Assembly: GCF_947631165.1 (NCBI RefSeq)
Contig: NZ_CANRKH010000010.1
Span: 28,475-92,474, forward strand
DNA length: 64,000 bases
Source: an uncultured Dysosmobacter sp.
GTDB taxonomy: Bacteria; Bacillota; Clostridia; Oscillospirales; Oscillospiraceae
Reading direction: 5' to 3'
This document shows, piece after piece, positions 18,408 to 28,622 of the stretch (position 1 is the first letter of the stretch; every line of letters begins with the position of its first letter). The notes beneath the pieces were generated by a model. The model had not been told where the DNA came from, ran no database searches, and worked only from the letters and a program-made list of their open reading frames with translations. Made by a program: the position numbers and the translations under genes.

Positions 18408-20345
18408 TCAGATCTCCTGCTCCCGCTTTTTGTTGGAGCACAGGACCCAGGCCAGAGCCAGGCCGGAAGCGGCCAGGGTCAAGGCCCACAGGGCGCTCAT
18501 ATCGCCGGTCTGGGGGATCTCGGACAGAGGCACTTCCTCCTCCGGCAGCTCCTCCAGGGGGATCTCCTCCTCGGGCGCTTCTTCCAGAGGCGTTTCCTCC
18601 TCCGGCAGGTCGGTCAGGGGCACGTCGGGATCGGGCAGTTCAGGATCGGGGTCTGGATCGGGATCTGGATCGGGATCAGGATCGCTGCCACCGCCGCCCC
18701 CGCCGGAGGGCGTGTTCTCTTTCCACTGGGCGATCAGCGTCACATCACTGGTCATTTTCAGCGGGCTATTTCCGTCAACGGGTTTTCCCTCGCTGTCGAC
18801 CCAGCCGGTAAACGTAAATCCGTCCCGTGCAAATTCGGCATCTTCCGCGCCGCCGAGCACGGTATGTTCGCCGTCGGCAACATATTTGCCGCCGTCGTAC
18901 TGGTTCCCATTGCCGTCAACGTAGGTGACGGTGTACACCGCGCCGGAGGTCACCGCCGTGCCGTCAGTCAGTTTCGTCGCGAGTCTGCTGTTCTCGTTGA
19001 AACGCGGGGTGATTGTATTAACAACGCCAGAACCCCATGCACCGCCGTCAATGTAGCCCGCCTGATAGCGATAACCGTCCTCCTTGTCTTCGCTCGGCAC
19101 ATCCATGCCTTGAACATTGGAGATGGTGACCGACGAGGCGACGCCGACAACAAGCAGATCATTACCGGCCTTGCCGGCCGTGTTTCCATAGAGGCTGCCG
19201 CCGGTGACCGCAACTGTGGCTTCATTGACTCCAATACCGCCGCCGCCAGTCACAGCAGTATTTTTGGTGATTGTTGTATCTGTGATCGTAGTCGTGCCCT
19301 CTACGGCATAAATGCCGCCGCCCGTATGCGTAACGAGGCTGCTGTTTGCTTCGTTTCCAGTGATCTCACTGTTCTCGATCGTCATGTTGCCGCCATTGGT
19401 AATGCCGCCGCCGCAGCTTTCCGCCACATTGCCGGAAATGGTAGAGTCTGTGATCGTCACTGTGCTGTCCGCACCGTTATTACTAGTGGAATCGTTATAC
19501 ACACCGCCGCCGAAATGCGCCGCTGTGTTGTTTGTGATCTCTGTACCATCGGTGATCGTCACAGAGGAGCCGCCATAGTAGCTGTTGCCAGTCACATGGA
19601 TGCCGCCTCCGTCGCCTTCGTTGCCTCTTTGGGCCGTATTCTCGGAGATCACGCTGTCCTTGACCTCCAGCGTTCCATTGTATACCGAAATGCCGCCGCC
19701 ATTTTTCGCTGCATTGTCAGTGATCGTAACATTCTCCACGGTGACATCGCTTCTGTCCACCATGATACCGCCACCGCCGCCATTTTGCGCTGTGTTGCCA
19801 GTGATCGTAACATTCTGCACAGTGGCTTCGCCCTCGCTCACATAGATGCCGCCACCGCCGGTGTTGGTGCCGCCATTTGTCGCAGTGTTTCCAGTGATCG
19901 TAACATTCTCCACGGTGACATCGCTCTTTATCACTTTGATGCCGCCGCCAGAGTATGCGTTGCCGCCGGTGATCGTGCCGTTTACAGCCGTTTCATTGCC
20001 ATCAGCATCTATCGCTTTCGCGCTGCTGGTGATGGTCACTTCGGCGCCGTCCTTCACTGTGATGACGCTCTCCTTTTTATCCTCATCGCCGCTCAGGGTA
20101 TGACCGTTCAAGTCCAGCTCAATGTCCTTCTCTTTAATGGTAACATTGGCCGTCTCATCGCTGGTCAGGGTGACGGACTTCTCCGCGTAGTCGATCGCAT
20201 CCTGAAGCTTTTCGTCCGCGAACTCCTTCTCACGCTCCGTGTCCTTATCCGCGATCGACGCCGCCAGCGCGGCGCCCGAGATGTTTACCGCCACTGCCGC
20301 CGACAGCGCCAGCGACAGCAGCTTCCGCAGTGTTTTGTTTGCCAT
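18408..20345 (-). CDS. Secreted right-handed beta-helix surface protein with Flg_new-like repeat, DP-rich stalk and IPQTG sortase-like anchor
   Basis: 645 aa; signal peptide MANKTLRKLLSLALSAAVAVNISGAALAAS; repeated G-G-G-I beta-helix units; DPDPDPDP; SEIPQTGD + TM + KKREQEI tail. Confidence 0.85.
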   Translation of the reverse strand: MANKTLRKLLSLALSAAVAVNISGAALAASIADKDTEREKEFADEKLQDAIDYAEKSVTLTSDETANVTIKEKDIELDLNGHTLSGDEDKKESVITVKDGAEVTITSSAKAIDADGNETAVNGTITGGNAYSGGGIKVIKSDVTVENVTITGNTATNGGTNTGGGGIYVSEGEATVQNVTITGNTAQNGGGGGIMVDRSDVTVENVTITDNAAKNGGGISVYNGTLEVKDSVISENTAQRGNEGDGGGIHVTGNSYYGGSSVTITDGTEITNNTAAHFGGGVYNDSTSNNGADSTVTITDSTISGNVAESCGGGITNGGNMTIENSEITGNEANSSLVTHTGGGIYAVEGTTTITDTTITKNTAVTGGGGIGVNEATVAVTGGSLYGNTAGKAGNDLLVVGVASSVTISNVQGMDVPSEDKEDGYRYQAGYIDGGAWGSGVVNTITPRFNENSRLATKLTDGTAVTSGAVYTVTYVDGNGNQYDGGKYVADGEHTVLGGAEDAEFARDGFTFTGWVDSEGKPVDGNSPLKMTSDVTLIAQWKENTPSGGGGGGSDPDPDPDPDPDPDPELPDPDVPLTDLPEEETPLEEAPEEEIPLEELPEEEVPLSEIPQTGDMSALWALTLAASGLALAWVLCSNKKREQEI

Positions 20346-20708
20346 CTTACATTCTCCTTTTAAAAAATTTTAAAAATCGAATGAAATCGGCAGCCGGGCT
20401 GGCCTGGCGGTCTCCCGCTTTAGCCCCCTTAGCTTTGCGTGCCGGGGATTTCCCCCGGTTTGCCATTTCGTTTCCTTCATATGCGGCTCCCCGCACGTGG
20501 TCAGATCTTTTCTGCCATGTTACACATGGCAGAAGAAAAGGGTGCCCTTTTCTTGCGCGCTTGTTTGGCCGCCCGCAGTGCGCCGTCCCTGCTCCGCGGT
20601 CTGAAACATGATAACAGCCTCTTCTCACTCCTTTCTCTCCAAACTTCCAATCAAGCTGCGGCCCCATATCTTATGGCCGCGAAGTTCTCTTCTTCTGATT
20701 GCAGGGTT

Positions 20709-20742
20709 ATTATAGCACATGTCGGTTACAAATACGGTTACA
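20709..20742 (-). promoter_or_regulatory. Surface-protein promoter: TATAAT plus 12-bp direct repeats over the -35 position
   Basis: Minus strand TGTAACCGTATT TGTAACCGACATGTGC TATAAT; no recognisable -35. Confidence 0.55.
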
Positions 20743-20977
20743 TTTTCCTATTTTTTCTTCATAGTTCAATAAAAAATACACACAAAATATGCCAACACAT
20801 TTTTACATATTTTATAAGAATTTCACAACCAGAAAATGAAAGGCCCGGACTTTCGTCCGGGTCCTTTTGCTCCGCAGCTCCTGGAGATGTGAAAATATCC
20901 ATTACGAAACGGCATACTTTTGTCTGATATTCCGCTTTGTTGTCACTTTTGCGGATCTTTGTGCCGGAGCGCGCCAA

Positions 20978-21007
20978 AAAGCCGCCTGCCGAAAGGCAGG
21001 CGGCTTT
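20978..21007 (-). terminator. Terminator at the end of the pst-pho cluster
   Basis: AAAGCCGCCTGCC GAAA GGCAGGCGGCTTT. Confidence 0.85.
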
Positions 21008-21016
21008 CCTGTGGAT

Positions 21017-22675
21017 TCAACTCCTCGCCAGGGGAAAGGTCACGGTAAAGGCGCTGCCCTTGCCCGGCTCACTTTCCAGGGCCACTCTGGCTCCCAGATA
21101 AGCCGCGCCGTGCTTCACAATGGAAAGGCCCAGGCCCGTCCCCCCGCCGGAGTGGCTTTTGTCGGCCCGGTAGAACCGTTCGAATACCCGCTCCCGCTCC
21201 TCTGGCGGGATGCCCACACCGGTGTCCCGAACGGAGAGGACGGCCCCCTCCGGCCCATTCTCCACAGTGACGGCCACCGCACCGCCCTGCCGGTTATAGG
21301 CTACGGCGTTGTCGCAGAGGTTGTACACGATCTCCTCCACGATCTGCGGCACGCCCCAGACCGGCGCGGGACCGCCCTCCAGGGTCATGGTCACCTGACG
21401 CCGCTCCGCCGCCGGGGCCAACTGCTCCAGCACGCGGGCGGCCTGGCTGTATAGGTCCACCGCCTCCCAGCTCCCGGCGAATCCGCCCTCGTCCAGGCGT
21501 GAGAGCTGGATGATATCGTCCACCATGTCAATGAGCCGCTGGGCCTCCCGGCGGATGTTCCCGGCGAAATGGGGAATGTCTGCCTCCCGCACCATGCCGT
21601 TTTCCAGGATCTCCGCCGTACCCAGGATGGTGGTCAGGGGCGTTTTCAGCTCGTGGGACACGTTGGCGGTGAATTCCCGCCGCAGCGCCTCCCGCCGCTC
21701 TCTCTCCGTCACGTCCAGAATGACCAGCACCGCGCCGGAGGGTGCGCCGTCCCGCTCCGCGGGGCTGGCGAACACCTGGCGGCAAACGCCGTCCCGGTCC
21801 AGCAGCGTCTCCCAGGCCCGGCCCGCCAGGGCCTCCTCCACGCAGCGGCGGAAGCCCGCCTCCCGGTCCAGCGCCAGCACGCTCTCCCCCAGCGGCGTCT
21901 CCTCTGCCCCCAGCAGCTCCAGGGCGGCCTTGTTGCAGGACAGCAGCCGGGTATCCCGGTCGATGACCAGCAGGCCCTCCTGCATGTGCTCCGTAATGGT
22001 GTTGAACTCCTCCCGCTGCCGCACCAGGTCCGCCATCTGCCGCCGGATGCGGCGATTCTGGTCCCGGAGCTTCCCCACCAGAGGGGCCAGCTCCTCATAG
22101 GCCGTCTCCCCGCCGGGGTCCTCGGGGTCGATGGCGTTGATAGGGGCCACCAGCCGCTGGGCGACCCGCCCCGCCAGCCACAGCGCCAGGCAGAGAGCCA
22201 GCGCCACCATCAGGAATACCGGCCGCAGTGCCTGCAACACCATCATCCACACGGAGTCCTGATCCTCCGCCAGCCGCAGCACCGTGCCGTCGGACAGCCG
22301 CAGGGCGTAATACGCCGTCTTTTGGCCCAGGGTATCGGACCGGCGGACAGCCGTTCTGCGGCCCAGCAGCAGTGCGTCCCGGACCTCCGTCCGGTCAGCG
22401 TGGTCCCCCATGCCGGCGGAGTCCTCCCAGTTGTCAAACAGCACCGCGCCATTGCTGTCGATCCAGGTGATCCGCTTGATCTCCGGCAGGCCGCCGGTGA
22501 GATAGGCTCCGCCGTGGATCTCTATGCCTCGGGCGATATATGCGGCGCTCTGGGCCAGTTCCTCTGTCACCCGTTCCTCGAAGAAGTCGTGAAGAACCCA
22601 CACGATCAGCACCAGGCTGGCGGCCTCCACTGCCAGCGCCACCGCCAGGATGGCTCGGAAGATATGCCGTTTCAT
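21017..22675 (-). CDS. phoR: Phosphate-regulon-type sensor histidine kinase
   Basis: MKRHIFRAILAVALAVEAASLVL..., PAS-like region, VSHELKTPLTTILGTAEIL H-box; operon with phoP and pst. Confidence 0.88.
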   Translation of the reverse strand: MKRHIFRAILAVALAVEAASLVLIVWVLHDFFEERVTEELAQSAAYIARGIEIHGGAYLTGGLPEIKRITWIDSNGAVLFDNWEDSAGMGDHADRTEVRDALLLGRRTAVRRSDTLGQKTAYYALRLSDGTVLRLAEDQDSVWMMVLQALRPVFLMVALALCLALWLAGRVAQRLVAPINAIDPEDPGGETAYEELAPLVGKLRDQNRRIRRQMADLVRQREEFNTITEHMQEGLLVIDRDTRLLSCNKAALELLGAEETPLGESVLALDREAGFRRCVEEALAGRAWETLLDRDGVCRQVFASPAERDGAPSGAVLVILDVTERERREALRREFTANVSHELKTPLTTILGTAEILENGMVREADIPHFAGNIRREAQRLIDMVDDIIQLSRLDEGGFAGSWEAVDLYSQAARVLEQLAPAAERRQVTMTLEGGPAPVWGVPQIVEEIVYNLCDNAVAYNRQGGAVAVTVENGPEGAVLSVRDTGVGIPPEERERVFERFYRADKSHSGGGTGLGLSIVKHGAAYLGARVALESEPGKGSAFTVTFPLARS

Positions 22676-23346
22676 CTCTGGTCCTCCGGACTGATCTTGT
22701 AGCCGTAGCCCCGGACGGTCTCGATGCAGGCTCCCGCATCTCCCAGCTTCTGCCGCAGGGTGCGGATATGTACGTCCACGGTGCGGCTCTCGCCGGTGAA
22801 GGCATAGCCCCACACATCCTGGAGCAGCCGCTCCCGGGTCAGGACCTTTCCCTGGCTCTTCAGCAGCAGGCAGAGCATCTCGAACTCCTTTTGCGTCAGT
22901 GCCACAGGCCGGCCGTCCGCCTCCACGGTGTGGCGGCCTGGGTCCACTGTCAGGCGGCCGCAGCGGTATGCCGCCGTCTCCGGGGCCGTCCGCCGCAGCA
23001 GCGCCCGGATGCGGGAGAGCAGCTCCAGCATCCCGAAGGGCTTGGCCACATAGTCGTCGGCCCCGGCGTCCAGGCCCAGCACCTTGTCATACTCGGTGCC
23101 CCTGGCCGTCAGCATGATGACCGGCAGAGCGGCGGTAACGGGATCGGCCCGCAGCTTTTTCAGCACGGACAGGCCGTCCTCCTCCGGCAGCATGATGTCC
23201 AGCAGCGCCAGCGCGGGGAGCCGGTCCGTCATGGCGGTCCAGAATTCCGAGGGGCGCTCAAAGCCCCGGGCCTCCAGGCCCTGGGCGTTCAGTGTGTAGA
23301 TCACCAGATCCCGAATACTGGGATCGTCCTCCAGTAAATAGATCAT
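22672..23346 (-). CDS. phoP: OmpR/PhoB-family response regulator
   Basis: MIYLLEDDPSIRDLVIYTLNAQGLEARGF..., Trans_reg_C domain; overlaps the kinase start. Confidence 0.9.
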   Translation of the reverse strand: MIYLLEDDPSIRDLVIYTLNAQGLEARGFERPSEFWTAMTDRLPALALLDIMLPEEDGLSVLKKLRADPVTAALPVIMLTARGTEYDKVLGLDAGADDYVAKPFGMLELLSRIRALLRRTAPETAAYRCGRLTVDPGRHTVEADGRPVALTQKEFEMLCLLLKSQGKVLTRERLLQDVWGYAFTGESRTVDVHIRTLRQKLGDAGACIETVRGYGYKISPEDQR

Positions 23347-23368
23347 CCTTGCCTCCTGTTCAGGCGCA

Positions 23369-24028
23369 TCAGATCAGCTGCTGTTCGTTGATCATCAGCT
23401 TGAATTGCAGCCCCAGCTTTTCCGCCGCCTTGCGGCAGAGGATCATCCGCTGCATGAATATCTCAAAGTAGTCCATCACGGAGCCGTACTTGGTATCGAC
23501 CGACAGCTTCAGCTTGATGAGGGTGTGCTCCTCGTTGATCTTCAGCACGGACTTTTTCACCGAATAATTGACCCGGTCGTGGATATCGAAGGTGGTGGGG
23601 TCCTGGTTCCGGACCCGGCTGCGGCGTACGTCGGACTTGTCCGCCAGGATCAGCGCCGCCGCCACGGCGTTCACCGGCAGGCCGGTGCCCTCATCGTGGT
23701 TGCCGATGGCGGTGACGATGGTGGCGATCTCCTCCGGGCAGCAATCCATGTGGTCCAGGATGCGGAAGGCCATCACTGCCCCGGATTGGGAGTGGTCGAT
23801 GCGGTTCACCAGATTGCCGATATCGTGGAGATAACCGGCGATCTTGGCCAGCTCCACCGTTCGGGCCGGATAGCCCAGGGTCTCCAGGATATAGCCCGCC
23901 TTCTCCGCCACCGCCGTCACATGGGCGAAGCTGTGCTCCGTGAAGCCCAGGGCGATCAGAGATTCGTCCGCCCGCTGGATATAGACCCGGACGGCCGGGT
24001 CGTTTTTCACCTGTTCATAGGTCAGCAT
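23369..24028 (-). CDS. HD-domain phosphohydrolase-like protein within the pst-pho cluster
   Basis: MLTYEQVKNDPAVRVYIQRADESLIALGFTEHSFAHV...GYLHDIGN...GNHDEGTG. Confidence 0.8.
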   Translation of the reverse strand: MLTYEQVKNDPAVRVYIQRADESLIALGFTEHSFAHVTAVAEKAGYILETLGYPARTVELAKIAGYLHDIGNLVNRIDHSQSGAVMAFRILDHMDCCPEEIATIVTAIGNHDEGTGLPVNAVAAALILADKSDVRRSRVRNQDPTTFDIHDRVNYSVKKSVLKINEEHTLIKLKLSVDTKYGSVMDYFEIFMQRMILCRKAAEKLGLQFKLMINEQQLI

Positions 24029-24110
24029 AAGCTCGTCCTCCTGTTCAGAACTGTTTTGGGGCGGCGCGGGCCGGGGCAAGGCCCGCGCCGCCCCGGCAGA
24101 TGTCCGCCCC

Positions 24111-24758
24111 TCAATTATTGGAGGGGTGAACGCCTGTCAGGGCATACTCCACCCACTCCGCCACATTGGTGGCGTGGTCGCCGATGCGCTCCAGATACTT
24201 GGCCACCATCAGCAGGTCCAGGCCCTGGCCGCCGTAAGCGGCATCGGCGGCGATCAGGGCGATCAGTTCCGCCTTCACCTGATCGAACAGGGCATCCACC
24301 TCGTCGTCGGCGGCGCAGACCTGGCGAGCCAGGTCCAGGTCCCGCTTCACGAAGGAGTCCACGCTGTCCGTTACCATGGAGATCACCGCCCGGGCCATGT
24401 CCGGGATGTGGGAGACGCAGCTGTCCGGCGGCAGGCGCACATGGGCCGTCAGCTCCGCGATGTCCGCCGCCTGGTCGCCGATGCGCTCCAGGTCCGAAAT
24501 CATTTTCAGCGCCGCCGAGATGTTCCGCAGGTCCCGGGCCACCGGCTGCTGCCGCAGCAGCAGCTTCAGGCAGAGGTTCTCCACTTCCCGCTCCGCCTGA
24601 TCCAGCTCCCGCTCCTTCTCCATAGCGGTCTCCGCCAGGGCGCGCTGGTCCTTCAGCAGGGCCTCCGCCGCGGCGGAGATGGCCTCCTCGCACAGCGCGC
24701 CCATGCGGATCAGCTCCACGTGCAGCCGTTCCAGCTGCTGGTCAAACCGGTCCCTCAT
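24111..24758 (-). CDS. phoU: Phosphate signalling protein PhoU
   Basis: MRDRFDQQLERLHVELIRMGALCEEAI..., ERIGDQAADIAE and ERIGDHATNVAEWV motifs. Confidence 0.95.
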   Translation of the reverse strand: MRDRFDQQLERLHVELIRMGALCEEAISAAAEALLKDQRALAETAMEKERELDQAEREVENLCLKLLLRQQPVARDLRNISAALKMISDLERIGDQAADIAELTAHVRLPPDSCVSHIPDMARAVISMVTDSVDSFVKRDLDLARQVCAADDEVDALFDQVKAELIALIAADAAYGGQGLDLLMVAKYLERIGDHATNVAEWVEYALTGVHPSNN

Positions 24759-24759
24759 A

Positions 24760-25515
24760 TCAGCCGAACCTCCCTGTGATATAGTCCTCTGTGCGCTTGT
24801 CCTTCGGATCGGAGAACATCTGCTCCGTCCTGCCGAACTCCACCAGCTCCCCCAGCAGGAAGAAGGCGGTGTTGTCGGAGACCCGGGCAGCCTGCTGCAT
24901 GTTATGGGTTACCATGACTACAGTATACTGGTTTTTCAGCTCCGCCGCAAGGTCTTCGATCCTAGAAGTTGAAATAGGGTCTAAAGCGCTGGTGGATTCG
25001 TCCATCAGCAGCACCTCCGGCTCCACCGCCAAGGCCCGGGCAATGCACAGCCGCTGCTGCTGCCCGCCGGAGAGGCCTAGGGCGCTCTTTTTCAGCCGGT
25101 CCTTTACCTCGTCCCAGATGGCGGCGGAGCGGAGGGCGCTCTCCACAATCTCGTCCAGCTTCACTTTGGAGCGGACGCCGTGAGTCCGGGGACCGTAAGC
25201 CACGTTGTCATAGATGCTCATGGGGAAGGGGTTGGCCTTCTGGAACACCATGCCCACCCGCTTGCGCAGCCAGGTGGCGTCCACATTGGGACCATAGATG
25301 TCCTGGCCCCGGTAATTCACCGTGCCGGTGATGCGGACAGAGGGGATCAAGTCGTTCATGCGGTTCAGCGTCCGCAGGAAGGTGGACTTGCCGCAGCCGG
25401 AGGGGCCGATAAAGGCCGTGATCTCGTGCTCCGGAATGTCAATGCTCACGCTGCGGAGGGCCTGGTTCTGCCCATAGTACAGGTCCAGGTTTTCCACTTG
25501 AATAATCGTCGGCAT
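24760..25515 (-). CDS. pstB: Phosphate ABC transporter ATP-binding protein
   Basis: [55 protein letters not shown]; start at the RBS-supported ATG 25515. Confidence 0.96.
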   Translation of the reverse strand: MPTIIQVENLDLYYGQNQALRSVSIDIPEHEITAFIGPSGCGKSTFLRTLNRMNDLIPSVRITGTVNYRGQDIYGPNVDATWLRKRVGMVFQKANPFPMSIYDNVAYGPRTHGVRSKVKLDEIVESALRSAAIWDEVKDRLKKSALGLSGGQQQRLCIARALAVEPEVLLMDESTSALDPISTSRIEDLAAELKNQYTVVMVTHNMQQAARVSDNTAFFLLGELVEFGRTEQMFSDPKDKRTEDYITGRFG

Positions 25516-25529
25516 GGAAGATTCTCCTA

Positions 25530-26378
25530 TCACTTTTTCAATTTCCTGCCCGCGAAGTTGGAGGCCAGGTTGATGAGGAACGTCATCACCATCAGAATCG
25601 CCGCAATGGCAAAAGCCACGCCCGTCTCACCCCGCTCGTTGGCATAGACGTACAGCGCCACGGTCAGCGTAGCGGAGGAGGACTCCATGGCTCCGCTAAA
25701 GCTATTGAGGATCAGGCCGAAGCCAGCAGTAAACAGCAGGGCCGCGCTCTCACCCACGATACGGCCGACGGCCAGGATGCAGCCGGTGACGATTCCGTCC
25801 ACGGCGTTGGGCAGCACCACGGTGCGGACCATGTGCCACTTTCCCGCTCCCAGGCTCAGGGCGCCCTCCCGATAGGACTGGGGCACGGTCTTCAGGCTCT
25901 CCTGGGTCGTGCGGACGATGGTGGGCAGGACCATGATGACCAGGGTCAGGCCGCCGGCCTTGATACCGGCCTGCCAGCCCACCAGCTGCAGAAAGAACAG
26001 CATGCCTACCAGGCCGAAGATGATGGAGGGAATGCCCGTCAGCGTCTCGGTGGCAAATTCGATGACCGCCACCAGCCGGTGGTTCGCAGCATACTCCGTC
26101 AGGTAGACGGCGGCGCCCACGCCCAGGGGCAGGACGATGGCCATGGCCACGACGATGATATAGAGGGTGTTGAGGATATTGGGCAGGATGCCGATGGTAT
26201 CCTTGATATAGCTGGTCTGGCTGGTCAGCAGCTCCCAGGTGATGTTGCCGAGTCCGCGGTAAAAGATATAGCCGATCAGGAACATCAATAGGGCGCAGGT
26301 CAGTCCGGCACAGAGCCACAGCAGACCCCGCAGGCCCCTGTCGTAGACCCGGCGGCGCAGGGACAGCTTCTGTTCCAT
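25530..26378 (-). CDS. pstA: Phosphate ABC transporter permease PstA
   Basis: 282 aa membrane protein, [59 protein letters not shown]. Confidence 0.95.
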   Translation of the reverse strand: MEQKLSLRRRVYDRGLRGLLWLCAGLTCALLMFLIGYIFYRGLGNITWELLTSQTSYIKDTIGILPNILNTLYIIVVAMAIVLPLGVGAAVYLTEYAANHRLVAVIEFATETLTGIPSIIFGLVGMLFFLQLVGWQAGIKAGGLTLVIMVLPTIVRTTQESLKTVPQSYREGALSLGAGKWHMVRTVVLPNAVDGIVTGCILAVGRIVGESAALLFTAGFGLILNSFSGAMESSSATLTVALYVYANERGETGVAFAIAAILMVMTFLINLASNFAGRKLKK

Positions 26379-26381
26379 AGG

Positions 26382-27371
26382 TCAGTCCTCCTTCCTGTTC
26401 TTGATGAACACGTTCAGCAGCACGTTGATGAGCATGATGAACAAAAACAGCACCAGGCCGATGGAGTACAGGGCGTTCCGCTGAAGGCTCCCGTAGGATG
26501 CGTAAGACATCTCCGAGGCAATGGCCGTGGTCAGGAAGCGGACGGAGGTAAACAGGCCCGGCATGTTGGCCACGTTGCCGGAGACCATGATGATGGCCAT
26601 GGCCTCGCCGATGGCGCGGCCCACGCCCAGCACCACTGCCGTTGCCACGCCGCTGCTGGCGGCGGGCAGGGACACCCGAAAGTAGGTCTCGATCCTGGTG
26701 GCGCCCAGGGCCAGGGACGCCTCCTCATACTCCCGAGGCACGGCCCGAAGGGCCGTTTCAGACACATTGATGATGGATGGCAGGATCATGATGGCAAGCA
26801 CCAGAATGGCAGCCAGCAGGCAGGCGCCGGAGCTGAGGCCAAACAGGCTGCGGATGGCGGGCACCAGCACGATCATGCCCACCAGGCCGTACACCACGGA
26901 GGGAATGCCCGCCAGCAGCTCCACGGCGGTCCTGATGACCCGGGCGGCCTTGGGCGGCGCCACCTTTGCCAGAAAGACGGCGGTCATCAATCCCACAGGC
27001 ACACCGATGATCACGGCACCCGCGGTGCCGTAGACGGAGGTCAGGATAAAGGGCAGGATACCGTAGGACGCCTCCACAGTGGTGGCGGTGGGAGCCCAGA
27101 CCTGTCCAAAGAGGAAGTCCGCCAGGCCGATCTCCCGGATGGCCGGCAGGCCGGAGACGATCAGGTAGATGCTGATGAACAGGACAAAGGCCACAGCCAC
27201 GACGCCGCACAGCAAAAACAGCAGGTGGAAGAACAGTTCCATGACCTCCCTGCCGTTCCACGTCTTCTTTGGCGCGGAGCCGCGGTCTTTGCGGCGGTTT
27301 TTTTCTCTTTCAGCTGACGGCCGCCCCGGCATGGGGCCGGACCAGGTATTTTCCATTTCCATGATTTCCAT
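26382..27371 (-). CDS. pstC: Phosphate ABC transporter permease PstC
   Basis: PREYEEASLALGATRIETYFRVSLPAASSGVATAVVLGVGRAIGEAMAIIMVSGN. Confidence 0.94.
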   Translation of the reverse strand: MEIMEMENTWSGPMPGRPSAEREKNRRKDRGSAPKKTWNGREVMELFFHLLFLLCGVVAVAFVLFISIYLIVSGLPAIREIGLADFLFGQVWAPTATTVEASYGILPFILTSVYGTAGAVIIGVPVGLMTAVFLAKVAPPKAARVIRTAVELLAGIPSVVYGLVGMIVLVPAIRSLFGLSSGACLLAAILVLAIMILPSIINVSETALRAVPREYEEASLALGATRIETYFRVSLPAASSGVATAVVLGVGRAIGEAMAIIMVSGNVANMPGLFTSVRFLTTAIASEMSYASYGSLQRNALYSIGLVLFLFIMLINVLLNVFIKNRKED

Positions 27372-27456
27372 GTCTCCTTCTGTCTGCGGGAATAGCCTCC
27401 CCCCAGCTCCTTGTCATTCGTGGGTGGAGGCCGTCCCCAAGGGGGTGTGTTCGTGA

Positions 27457-28296
27457 TCATTTCGCGACGGGCACCGCGCCGGCGGCACGGATCAGATCGT
27501 TTGCGGCGGCGGAGGTGGCGAAGCTGAGGAATGCCTGGGCCTGAGCGCTCAGGTCCGCACCCTCCTTGGTGACCAGAATGAAGGGACGCTGGATCTCATA
27601 GCTGCCATCCAGCACGGTGTCCTCGGTGCAGGTCACGCCGCCAACAGTAACAGCCTTGACCGTATCCTTCAGGGCGGACAGAGAGGCGTAGCCGACAGCG
27701 TTGGGATTGCCGGCAACAGCCTCAATGACAGCGCCGGTGGAGGTCAGCTCCTGGTCCAGTTTGCATGCGTCCTTGGTGCCGGTAATGGACTCAAAGCCGT
27801 CCCGGGTACCGGAGCCAGCCTCACGGCCGATGCAGGAGATGGTGCCGGCATCGCCGCCCGCCTCGCTCCAGTCGGTGATCTCACCGGTGAATATCTTAGC
27901 GATCTGCTCCACAGTCAGGTCCTCCGCCTTGCAGGCGGGGTTGACGATGACGGCGATGCCGTCCAGAGCCACGGTGGTACCCACCAGGCCGGAGTCTGCT
28001 TCCTCGTCCTTCAGGGCGCGGGAGCTCAAGCCGATGTCGGCGCTGCCGTTGGAGGCAGCCTCGATACCGGCGCCGGAGCCGGTAGCGTCATAGGTGACGG
28101 TCACGCCGCTGTTGTCAGCCATAAACTGCTCGCTCAGGGCGCCGATGACTTTCTCCATAGAGGTGGAGCCGTTGGTGGAAACAGCGCCGCTCAGCTGTGT
28201 CTCGGCGGACTGCTCCCCGGTTTCGGAAGAACCGCAGCCGGCCATCAGAGACAGGGCCAGGATCAGGATCAGCAAAATAGCACATGCTTTTTTCAT
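27457..28296 (-). CDS. pstS: Phosphate ABC transporter substrate-binding lipoprotein
   Basis: Lipobox LMAGCGSS; GSTSMEKVIGALSEQF, REAGSGTRDGFESI. Confidence 0.95.
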   Translation of the reverse strand: MKKACAILLILILALSLMAGCGSSETGEQSAETQLSGAVSTNGSTSMEKVIGALSEQFMADNSGVTVTYDATGSGAGIEAASNGSADIGLSSRALKDEEADSGLVGTTVALDGIAVIVNPACKAEDLTVEQIAKIFTGEITDWSEAGGDAGTISCIGREAGSGTRDGFESITGTKDACKLDQELTSTGAVIEAVAGNPNAVGYASLSALKDTVKAVTVGGVTCTEDTVLDGSYEIQRPFILVTKEGADLSAQAQAFLSFATSAAANDLIRAAGAVPVAK

Positions 28297-28457
28297 CGCT
28301 TGTCTACTCCTTTGATTTCAATATGTCTTTGGCAGGGCATCACAACGGCGATCAAAATTCGTTCCTCCGAAATGGAGATCATTTCTTTGGGTCCGCGGCT
28401 CTTTTGTCCGCGCAGCCGGGTTTGGATCGCCCCTGCCACGTCCTTGCTGCAGTTGAT

Positions 28458-28513
28458 AGTATAAACAGCCCTGCGTAAAATCTGTCACCCGGCCCTTGTA
28501 AAGTCTAGGTAAA
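28458..28513 (-). promoter_or_regulatory. pstS promoter with candidate Pho boxes
   Basis: Minus strand TTTACC-N5-TTTACA (28497-28513), further TTTACG at 28474-28479, -10 TATACT (28458-28463); no good -35. Confidence 0.55.
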
Positions 28514-28622
28514 AAAGTTTTCCATCGGATTTTTTTAAACAAGTATGAAAAATCCGCCCGAAGCGCTTGCTCCGGGCGGAAATGTTCTTTTATGATCTAT
28601 GATATAGACATGGATACCGCAA

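Noticed and set aside
18630-18700. Tandem repeat as an independent genomic element
   Set aside because: It is the in-frame DP-rich stalk of the surface protein.
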